DNA of 64,000 nt, taken from NCBI RefSeq assembly GCF_038502225.1, contig NW_027195237.1, forward strand, positions 32,501 to 96,500, in the 5' to 3' direction. Position 1 is the stretch's first letter. Each line of letters starts with the position of its first letter. The notes beneath the pieces were generated by a model. That model was not told where the DNA came from. It did no database searches and saw only the letters and a program-made list of their open reading frames with translations. Below, piece by piece: positions 51,782-60,742 of the stretch. The stretch comes from Cherax quadricarinatus. Its lineage: Eukaryota; Arthropoda; Malacostraca; Decapoda; Parastacidae. The translations under genes and the position numbers were made by a program.

Positions 51782-51818
51782 CGAAACGTTTCGCCTACAC
51801 AGTAGGCTTCTTCAGTCG
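51782..51818 (-). ncRNA. Hammerhead-like motif, foldback left arm
   Basis: Minus strand: helix I CGA/TCG, core CTGAAGA (fits CUGANGA), helix II GCCTAC/GTAGGC (6 bp, TGT loop), GAAACGTT. The strongest helix II in the window. Confidence 0.62.
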
Positions 51819-52000
51819 AGTACAGAAGAGTAAGCAGAAGCAGTAGAGATGTGAAGACGATGTCATCAGTTCATCGTTGACTATGGAGCATAACTCTTCT
51901 CCAGGGTGAGGGACTGACCACCTCAAAACTACGCCTTCAAGGGTGATACACCATTACATCGTCTTCACATCTCTACTATTTCTGCTCACTCTTCTGTACT

Positions 52001-52037
52001 CGACTGAGGAAGCCTACTGTGAAGGCGAAACGTTTCG
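52001..52037 (+). ncRNA. Hammerhead-like motif, foldback right arm
   Basis: Helix I CGA/TCG, core CTGAGGA, helix II reduced to GCCT/AGGC by a GTAGGC to GAAGGC change, GAAACGTT retained. Confidence 0.55.
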
Positions 52038-52069
52038 CAATAAAGACACCTAACTGTTGCACATGCCTT

Positions 52070-52405
52070 AACACACACGAAGTGTTTCGATTAACACTTC
52101 GTCTGCGTCTACCCCAGACTCAACAAAAGTTACATTCTTATCCACCTTGGATTATATAATAGCCTAACTTCCTCACGTCAGAAGTGATTCTACCTGATCT
52201 TCCTTTATATTATTGTTGGTATTTACGATAAGACAGACACTATGTACAAACTACACCTTTATTTAAAGACTGCAAAAATGCTGACTGCTTGAGTACTGTC
52301 AGCTAATGTTTATATTTCTTCCTCACACCAAGAGGACGGAGACTCGAGCCTCCACTGTTCCTTGTGTTGAATAACTAATTCAGGTTCATCATTTGAAATA
52401 AATGA

Positions 52406-52441
<36 letters not shown>

Positions 52442-52589
52442 TAACAATATAGCTCATTTAAACAGGACAAAATATATTCTCGGCGCATCTCGACAGTTTT
52501 GAGAAAGAAGCAGACGGTCTTTCAAGAAGTTGTAGCTACCTAGTTTGTTGGTGTAGTATCTGACAGTGTTGTTGTTGCCGCACCCGCAG
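52070..52589. other. Unrecognised sequence with (AAT)n, upstream of candidate exon
   Basis: Mostly AT-rich with an (AAT)n microsatellite at about 52406-52441. The last 50 bases form a T/G-rich tract ending CACCCGCAG, a plausible 3' splice site for the following exon. Confidence 0.5.
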
Positions 52590-52766
52590 GAGGAGGCTGA
52601 CCTGCCGCTGTGCCGCAGTGGCTCTGCGTGCGGCTACCTTCAGGTGAACGCCTATGGCGTCAGCACTCAACAGTTTTGCCGCTGCGCCAGAACAGACGGC
52701 TCCTGCGACATGCACTGGGATCCACAGGACGGACACTCTATCACCATGGGCTCCGACCAGTTCAAG
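52590..52766 (+). CDS. Candidate internal exon of a secreted cysteine-rich protein
   Basis: A 177-bp segment bounded by a CCCGCAG acceptor and a CAAG|GTGAGC donor encodes 59 residues in a single frame, phase 0 at both ends. The peptide starts EEADLPLCRSGSACGY and ends HSITMGSDQFK. It has cysteines at 8, 14, 30, 32 and 39, including a CRC pair. Spaced cysteines plus a WDPQDG segment suggest an extracellular disulfide-rich domain, but I do not recognise the family and assign no function. GC content and codon use differ sharply from the flanks, supporting real coding sequence. The last 19 bases and the donor are the founder unit of the minisatellite that follows. Neighbouring exons are not identified, and a sixth cysteine would be expected in the next exon. 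Confidence 0.6.
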
Positions 52767-54413
52767 GTGAGCATGGTGACTGGGGGCTCCGACCAGTTCA
52801 AGGTAAGGATGGTGACTGGGGGCTCCGACCAGTTCAAGGTGAGCATGGTGACTGGGGGCTCCGACCAGTTCAAGGTGAGGATGGTGACTGGGGGCTCCGA
52901 CCAGTTCAAGGTGAGGATGGTGACTGGGGGCTCCGACCAGTTCAAGGTGAGGATGGTGACTGGGAGCTCCGACCAGTTCAAGGTGAGGATGGTGACTGGG
53001 AGCTCCGACCAGTTCAAGGTGAGGATGGTGACTGGGAGCTCCGACCAGTTCAAGGTGAGGATGGTGACTGATGAGGATGGTGACTGGTGAGGATGGTGAC
53101 TGGGGGCTCCGACAAGTTCAAGGTGAGGATGGTGACTGGGGGCTCCAACCAGTTCAAGGTGAGGATGGTGACTGGGGGCTCCCACCAGTTCAAGGTGAGG
53201 ATGGTGACTGGGGGCTCCCACCAATTCAAGGTGAGGATGGTGACTCGGGGCTCCCACCAATTCAAGGTGAGGATGGTGATTGGGGGCTCCGACCAGTTCA
53301 AGGTGAGGATGGTGACTGGGGGCTCCCACCAGTTCAAGGTCAGGATGGAGACTGGGGGCTCCCACCATTTCAAGGTGAGGATGGTGACTGGGAGCTCCCA
53401 CCAGTTCAAGGTGAGGATGGTGACTGGGAGCTCCCACCAGTTCAAGGTGAGGATGGTGACTGGGAGCTCCGACCAGTTCAAGGTGAGGATGGTGACTGGG
53501 AGCTCCGACCAGCTCAAGGTGAGGATGGTGACTGGGAGCTCCCACCAGTTCAAGGTGAGGATGGTGACTGGGAGCTCCCACCAGTTCAAGGTGAGGATGG
53601 TGACTGGGGGCTCCGACCAGTTCAAGGTGAGGATGGTGACTGGGAGCTCCCACCAGTTCAAGGTCAGGATGGTGACTGGGGGCTCCCACCAGTTCAAGGT
53701 GAGGATGGTGACTGGGGGCTCCGACCAGTTCAAGGTGAGGATGGTGACTGGGAGCTCCCACCAGTTCAAGGTCAGGATGGTGACTGGGGGCTCCCACCAG
53801 TTCAAGGTGAGGTTGATGACTGGGGGCTCCGACAAGTTCAAGGTGAGGATGGTGACTGGGAGCTCCGACCAGTTCAAGGTGAGGATGGTGACTGGGAGCT
53901 CCGACCAGTTCAAGGTGAGGATGGTGACTGGGGGCTCCCACCAGTTCAAGGTGAGGATGGTGACTGGGGGCTCCCACCAGTTCAAGGTGAGGATGGTGAC
54001 TGGGGGCTCCGACAAGTTCAAGGTGAGGATGGTGACTGGGGGCTCCCACCAGTTCAAGGTGAGGATGGTGACTGGGGGCTCCCACCAGTTCAAGGTGAGG
54101 ATGGTGACTGGGGCTCCCACCAGTTCAAGGTGAGGGCGGTGACTGGGGGCTCCCAACAGTTCAAGGTGAGGATGGTGACTGGGGGCTCCCACCAGTTCAA
54201 GGTGAGGATGGTGACTGGGAGCTCCCACCAGTTCAAGGTGAGCATGGTGACTGGGGGCTCCCACCAGTTCAAGGTGAGGATGGTGACTGGGGGCTCCCAC
54301 CAGTTCAAGGTGAGGATGGTGACTGGGGGCTCCCACCAGTTCAAGGTGAGGATGGTGACTGGGAGCTCCCACCAGTTCAAGGTGAGGATGGTGACTGGTG
54401 AGGATGGTGACTG
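52748..54413 (+). repeat. 36-bp minisatellite made of exon end plus 5' splice site
   Basis: About 46 tandem copies of a 36-bp unit: GGGCTCCGACCAGTTCAAG (the exon 3' end) followed by GTGAGGATGGTGACTGG (donor and early intron). Variants are CCCACC for CCGACC, GGAGCTCC for GGGGCTCC, GTGAGC, and one short copy near 53070-53096. As 36 is divisible by three, the first nine units stay in the exon frame (reading GSDQFKVRMVTG) until a stop at 53088. Frames on both strands are open by periodicity alone. Confidence 0.93.
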
Positions 54414-57400
54414 AACAATAAGAACAGTTCAAGGTGAGGATGGTGACTGAACAATAACAACAGTTCAAGGTGAGGATGGTGACTGAACAATAAGAACAGT
54501 TCAAGGTGAGGATGGTGACTGAACAATAACAACAGTTCAAGGGGAGGATGGTGACTGAACAACAACAACAGTTCAAGATAAGGATGGTGACTGAACAATA
54601 AGAACAGTTCAAGGTAAGGATGGTGACTGAACAATAACAACAGTTCAATGTAAGGATGGTGACTGAACAATAAGATCAGTTCAAGGTTAGGATGGTGACT
54701 GAACAATAAGAACAGTTCAAAGTAAGGATGGTGACTGAACAATAAGAACAGTTCAAGGTAAGGATGGTGACTGAACAATAACAACAGTTCAAGGTAAGGA
54801 TGGCGACTGAACAATAAGAACAGTTCAAGGTAAGGATGGTGACTGAACAATAACAATAGTTCAAGGTGAGGATGGTGACTGAACAACAACAACAACAGTT
54901 CAAGGTAAGGATGGTGACTGAACAATAACAACAGTTCAAGGTGAGGATGGTGACTGGACAACAATAACAGCAGTTCAAGATGAGGATGGTGACTGAACAA
55001 TAAGAACAGTTCAGGGTAAAGATGGTGACTGAACAATAAGAACAGTTCAAGGTAAGGATGGTGACTGAACAATAAGAACAGTTCCAGGTGAGGAGGGTGA
55101 CTGAACAATAAGAACAGTTCAAGGTGAGGATGGTGACTGAACAATAAGAACAGTTCAAGGGAAGGATGGTGACTGAACAATAACAACAGTTCCAGGTAAG
55201 GATGGTGACTGAACAATAAGAACAGTTCAAGGTGAGGATGGTGACTGAACAATAACAACAGTTCAAGGTGAGGATGGTGACTGAACAATAAGAACAGTTC
55301 ATGGTGAGGATGGTGACTGAACAATAACAACAGTTCAAGGTAAGGATGGTGACTGAACAATAACAACAGTTCAAGGTAAGGATGGTGACTGAACAATAAC
55401 AACAGCTCAAGGTAATTATGGTAACTGAACAATAAGAACAGTTCAAGGTAAGGATGGTGACTGAACAATAAGAACAGTTCAAGGTAAGGATGGTGACTGA
55501 ACAATAACAACAGTTCAAGGTAAGGATGGTGACTGAACAATAAGAACAGTTCAAGGTAAGGATGGTGACTGAACAATAAGAACAGTTCAAGGTGAGGATG
55601 GTGACTGAACAATAAGAACAGTTCAAGGTAAGGATGGTGACTGAACAATAAGAACAGTTCAAGGTGAGGATGGTGACTGAACAATAAGAACAGTTCAAGG
55701 TAAGGATGGTGACTGAACAATAAGAACAGTTCAAGGTAAGGATGGTGACTGAACAATAAGAATAGTTCAAGGTAAGGATGGTGACTGAACAATAAGAATA
55801 GTTCAAGGTAAGGATGGTGACTGAACAATAAGAACAGTTCAAAGTAAGGATGGTGACTGAACAATAAGAATAGTTCAAGGTAAGGATGGTGACTGAACAA
55901 TAAGAATAGTTCAAGGTAAGGATGGTGACTGAACAATAACAACAGTTCAAGGTAAGGATGGTGACTGAACAATAAGAATAGTTCAAGGTAAGGATGGTGA
56001 CTGAACAATAAGAATAGTTCAAGGTAAGGATGGTGACTGAACAATAACAACAACAGTTCAAGGTAAGGATGGTGACTGAACAATAAGAATAGTTCAAGGT
56101 AAGGATGGATACTGAACAATAAGAACAGTTCAAGGTAAGGATGGTGACTGAACAATAAGAATAGTTCAAGGTAAGGATGGTGACTGAACAATAAGAATAG
56201 TTCAAGGTAAGGATGGTGACTGAACAATAAGAACAGTTCAAGGTAAGGATGGTGACTGAACAATAAGAATAGTTCAAGGTAAGGATGGTGACTGAACAAT
56301 AAGAATAGTTCAAGGTAAGGATGGTGACTGAACAATAACAACAGTTCAAGGTAAGGATGGTGACTGAACAATAAGAATAGTTCAAGGTAAGGATGGTGAC
56401 TGAACAATAAGAACAGTTCAAGGTAAGGATGGTGACTGAACAATAAGAATAGTTCAAGGTAAGGATGGTGACTGAACAATAAGAATAGTTCAAGGTAAGG
56501 ATGGTGACTGAACAATAAGAATAGTTCAAGGTAAGGATGGTGACTGAACAATAACAACAGTTCAAGGTAAGGATGGTGACTGAACAATAACAACAGTTCA
56601 AGGTAAGGATGGTGACTGAACAATAAGAATAGTTCAAGGTAAGGATGGTGACTGAACAATAACAACAGTTCAAGGTAAGGATGGTGACTGAACAATAAGA
56701 ATAGTTCAAGGTAAGGATGGTGAATGAACAATAAGAATAGTTCAAGGTAAGGATGGTGACTGAACAATAAGAATAGTTCAAGGTAAGGATGGTGACTGAA
56801 CAATAACAACAGTTCAAGGTAAGGATGGTGACTGAACAATAAGAATAGTTCAAGGTAAGGATGGTGACTGAACAATAAGAACAGTTCAAGGTAAGGATGG
56901 TGACTGAACAATAAGAACAGTTCAAGGTAAGGATGGTGACTGAACAATAAGAATAGTTCAAGGTAAGGATGGTGACTGAACAATAAGAATAGTTCAAGGT
57001 AAGGATGGTGACTGAACAATAAGAACAGTTCAAGGTAAGGATGGTGACTGAACAATAAGAATAGTTCAAGGTAAGGATGGTGACTGAACAATAAGAATAG
57101 TTCAAGGTAAGGATGGTGACTGAACAATAAGAATAGTTCAAGGTAAGGATGGTGACTGAACAATAACAACAGTTCAAGGTAAGGATGGTGACTGAACAAT
57201 AAGAATAGTTCAAGGTAAGGATGGTGACTGAACAATAAGAAGAGTTCAAGGTAAGGATGGTGACTGAACAATAAGAACAGTTCAAGGTAAGGATGGTGAC
57301 TGAACAATAAGAATAGTTCAAGGTAAGGATGGTGACTGAACAATAAGAACAGTTCAAGGTAAGGATGGTGACTGAACAATAAGAATAGTTCAAGGTAAGG

Positions 57401-58884
57401 ATGGTGACTGAACAATAAGAATAGTTCAAGGTAAGGATGGTGACTGAACAATAAGAACAGTTCAAGGTAAGGATGGTGACTGAACAATAAGAATAGTTCA
57501 AGGTAAGGATGGTGACTGAACAATAAGAATAGTTCAAGGTAAGGATGGTGACTGAACAATAACAACAGTTCAAGGTAAGGATGGTGACTGAACAATAAGA
57601 ATAGTTCAAGGTAAGGATGGTGACTGAACAATAACAACAACAGTTCAAGGTAAGGATGGTGACTGAACAATAACAACAACAGTTCAAGGTAAGGATGGTG
57701 ACTGAACAATAAGAATAGTTCAAGGTAAGGATGGTGACTGAACAATAAGAACAGTTCAAGGTAAGGATGGTGACTGAACAATAAGAATAATTCAAGGTAA
57801 GGATGGTGACTGAACAATAAGAATAGTTCAAGGTAAGGATGGTGACTGAACAATAAGAACAGTTCAAGGTAAGGATGGTGACTGAACAATAAGAATAGTT
57901 CAAGGTAAGGATGGTGACTGAACAATAAGAATAGTTCAAGGTAAGGATGGTGACTGAACAATAACAACAGTTCAAGGTAAGGATGGTGACTGAACAATAA
58001 GAATAGTTCAAGGTAAGGATGGTGACTGAACAATAAGAACAGTTCAAGGTAAGGATGGTGACTGAACAATAAGAATAGTTCAAGGTAAGGATGGTGACTG
58101 AACAATAAGAATAGTTCAAGGTAAGGATGGTGACTGAACAATAAGAATAGTTCAAGGTAAGGATGGTGACTGAACAATAAGAATAGTTCAAGGTAAGGAT
58201 GGTGACTGAACAATAAGAATAGTTCAAGGTAAGGATGGTGACTGAACAATAAGAATAGTTCAAGGTAAGGATGGTGACTGAACAATAAGAATAGTTCAAG
58301 GTAAGGATGGTGACTGAACAATAAGAACAGTTCAAGGTAAGGATGGTGACTGAACAATAAGAATAGTTCAAGGTAAGGATGGTGACTGAACAATAAGAAT
58401 AGTTCAAGGTAAGGATGGTGACTGAACAATAAGAATAGTTCAAGGTAAGGATGGTGACTGAACAATAAGAATAGTTCAAGGTAAGGATGGTGACTGAACA
58501 ATAAGAATAGTTCAAGGTAAGGATGGTGACTGAACAATAAGAACAGTTCAAGGTAAGGATGGTGACTGAACAATAAGAATAGTTCAAGATAGGTATGGTG
58601 ACTGAACAATAAGAATAGTTCAAGGTAAGGATGGTGACTGAACAATAAGAATAGTTCAAGATAGGGATGGTGACTGAACAATAAGAATAGTTCAAGGTAA
58701 GGATGGTGACTGAACAATAAGAACAGTTCAAGGTAAGGATGGTGACTGAACAATAACAACAGTTCAAGGTGAGGATGGTGACTGAACAATAAGAGCAGTT
58801 CAAGGTAAGGATGGTGACTGAACAATAAGAATAGTTCAAGGTAAGGATGGTGACTGAACAATAACAACAACAGTTCAAGGTAAG
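54414..58884 (+). repeat. Diverged 36-bp minisatellite retaining CAAG|GTAAGG
   Basis: About 124 copies of a 36-bp unit that keep AGTTCAAGGTRAGGATGGTGACT from the upstream array but replace the GGGGGCTCCGACC part by GAACAATAAGAA. Sub-variants AAGAAC, AAGAAT and ACAAC, plus 39-bp units with an extra ACA, are interspersed. Early copies have GTGAGG and later copies have GTAAGG. An in-frame TGA in each unit shows the array is not coding on the plus strand. Long minus-strand frames (HHPYLELFLLFS period) reflect only the 12-codon period. Confidence 0.95.
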
Positions 58885-59137
58885 ATTGTTTCGAACAGGA
58901 CTGAGTGTCATCAAGTGTAAACAGACTTGATAAAGTTCACTCTTGAGCGAAATGTTGCATAATATATGGTTTCGCTCTGAAGTACGTGTTTATGTCCAAC
59001 AAGATAAACAAACTTAATAAGTAAAAGTAAACAGCCAAACCAGTGTATTATCTTACTTGTTCCTGTGGTCACCTTTCTTACTTTATTTCAGAATGAGATG
59101 AAGTTTTCTCTTTCTTTAAATTCTTCTTTTCGTTCTT
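58885..59137. other. Flank of minisatellite with degenerate PLE terminus
   Basis: Contains a plus-strand TTGATAA ... GAGCGAAATGTTGC motif at 58921-58962 (helix II GTTCA/TGAGC), a degenerate relative of the hammerhead-like motifs with GAAATGTT instead of GAAACGTT. A pyrimidine tract ending TTTATTTCAG at 59091 could be a splice acceptor, but nothing coding can be supported after it. Confidence 0.45.
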
Positions 59138-59162
59138 CTTTTTCTTCTTCTTCTTCTTCTGC

Positions 59163-59256
<94 letters not shown>
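59138..59256. repeat. (TTC)n and (ATT)n microsatellites
   Basis: A TTC run at about 59138-59160 is followed by about 31 uninterrupted ATT triplets (59163-59256). Apparent poly-Tyr and poly-Asn frames here are artefacts of the triplet. Confidence 0.97.
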
Positions 59257-59513
59257 GATCAATTTCTTTCGTCCCTTTCCTCTCTTTCTTTATCTCTCTC
59301 TGTGTGTCTGTCTCTCTCATCTCTGAGTCAGGTGTTTCAGTTACCTGTGTGTCGCCTCTCATTAACAGACTTCGCTACATACATTGCCAGGTCACTGTCA
59401 TGTCTCAGCTCTACTATCTCCTCTTATCTTTGATGTATGTAATGTATTTTATGTTCATCTAGTGTGGTGCTGTCCTGACACCTCCACCACCAACAACACA
59501 CCATCACCATCAC
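59257..59513. other. Unrecognised sequence
   Basis: Pyrimidine-rich start (CTCT and TGTGTCTGTC runs). No gene, RNA or element recognised. Confidence 0.5.
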
Positions 59514-59549
59514 ATCACCACCACCACCATAGGTGGTGGTGGTGGTGGT
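59514..59549. repeat. CAC/GTG inverted triplet repeat (hairpin)
   Basis: Five CAC-type triplets are followed, after about 3 bases, by six GTG-type triplets, forming a near-perfect palindrome able to extrude as a hairpin. Confidence 0.8.
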
Positions 59550-59929
59550 GCATGGGAATGGCCAATGTAATGTGTTTGGTTTAAGAAGAGACCAGGACAG
59601 CCAGAAACTTGACCCAGCACCTTGGTGAACACAAAAACGAATGAAATGGCTATAATATGAATAACAATTGCATCACGCACTGGAGCCACTAAGTCGCTCG
59701 TGAAGGAAGGCGATCTGCAGTAACGTAGCTGCTTTGAGGCAGCGTTAATGCAGCTTCCTAAATAGAACCCCAAAAGCTGGGTAGTTTCAGCCTCTCAGGA
59801 GTACTCGTCATGATGATTCTAGTCCACTATACTCTACAAGAAAAGATGATACATGATCCAGCACCTGCTGTCAATAGACGTGTTGCTTATCATTGTTATT
59901 CATTACCAAAAATATGATGAATTGAGTAC
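59550..59929. other. Unrecognised sequence
   Basis: No tandem repeat or recognisable domain. The open minus-strand frame across 59510-59773 has a histidine/proline-rich end that is only the CAC/GTG palindrome. Confidence 0.5.
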
Positions 59930-60000
59930 ATGTACAACAGTTGGGTATCTTTACTTGTAGACGTTTCGCCATCCAGTGACTTTTTTCAATACATTACATA
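59930..60000 (-). mobile_element. PLE terminus fragment with hammerhead-like motif
   Basis: The minus strand carries TGTA, TTGAAAA, helix II GTCA/TGGC, GAAACGTC, TACA (59956-59993) and the AAAGATACCCAACTGTTG tail. It resembles the 418-bp family, but the core has A at position 7 and U3-A8. Only about 70 bp are recognisable. Confidence 0.55.
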
Positions 60001-60205
60001 ATGTACTGATACACGTACTGCAAATATATATTCATCATCACTAGACATGACTCTACATGACTCATCTCACTTCTTAAGTATTCTCTATTTTGTCTCTGTA
60101 TTCGGTTGTATAAGACCTCACTGAGTGAAACGTTTCCTATTTAATGCCTTCATTCTAAGCTGGGTAAACAGCAGCCTGAGGAGACTAATGCAGGTATGTG
60201 GAAAT

Positions 60206-60312
60206 TTTAACGACTATATTTCGCCCCCACAGAGAACTTTATCAAGATATAAACAGATGCTTGTGATTTGGTAAAGCTCATTGCATGGGCGAAACATCGT
60301 TGATATTACTTC
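60206..60312. mobile_element. Degenerate inverted pair of PLE-type termini
   Basis: A minus-strand TTGATAA ... GGGGGCGAAAT motif (about 60221-60258) faces a plus-strand GGTAAAGCTCATTGCATGGGCGAAAC motif (about 60278-60305). A further GAGTGAAACGTTTCC lies at 60124-60138. All are decayed. Confidence 0.4.
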
Positions 60313-60344
60313 CATATAACTGTCTCCTTACCAACTAACACGAC

Positions 60345-60530
60345 TATTGCCACCACAACAACTACCACTACTACGATTACTACTACCACTACTACTATAA
60401 CTACCAGTACTACCAAAACCCCTCCCCTCCCAACCATCATCACCCACCACCACCACGACTACCACCACCACCACCACCACCACCACAACTACCACCACTT
60501 TTCACAACCATCATCACCCACCACCAACGT
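60345..60530. repeat. Imperfect (CCA/ACT) triplet repeat
   Basis: CACCAC, ACTACC and CATCACC triplets with interruptions, strongly C/A-skewed on the top strand. Confidence 0.85.
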
Positions 60531-60626
60531 TATTTTTTTTTGGAAAGTCAACAGATTCCCGACACTTAGACGGAGGCAATATCCTCCCTGGATGCTAGTG
60601 AGAGGCTTCCCATACTGAGGTTACAC

Positions 60627-60660
60627 CCTCCCTCTCCCTCCCTCTCCCTCCCTCTCCCTT
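60627..60660. repeat. (CCCTCT)n polypyrimidine tract
   Basis: Tandem CCCTCCCTCT motifs, a C-rich strand with a G-rich complement. Confidence 0.85.
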
Positions 60661-60742
60661 CCCACTCACTCACCTTTCCCTCCTCTGCCCATTCATCTCC
60701 CTCACTATACCCTTCATAATCTTCCTCTTTCCCCGCCTTACG

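Larger units (their letters stand above)
51747..52069. mobile_element. Foldback element with opposed PLE-type termini
   Basis: Two inverted arms of about 115 bp (about 51749-51864 and 51957-52069) separated by about 90 bp. Each arm runs from a TTGCACATG end through an AATAAAGACACC block and a hammerhead-like motif to a TCTTCACATCTCTACT block. Arm divergence is modest. No coding sequence. It resembles the inverted-terminus configuration of the other PLE copies but without any body. Confidence 0.7.

Noticed and set aside
52667..58914. Long minus-strand frames across the 36-bp minisatellites (472, 532, 1412 and 1497 codons)
   Set aside because: The period is 12 codons, so a stop-free frame in one unit stays open throughout. 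The residues are low-complexity, and the plus-strand splice-donor reading explains the unit better.
59091..59137. Possible next exon after a TTTATTTCAG acceptor-like site
   Set aside because: The sequence runs into (TTC)n and (ATT)n repeats, lacks the cysteine expected to continue the upstream exon, and has no donor I can support.
59065..59433. Frame with poly-Tyr/poly-Asn runs
   Set aside because: Simply the (ATT)n microsatellite translated.
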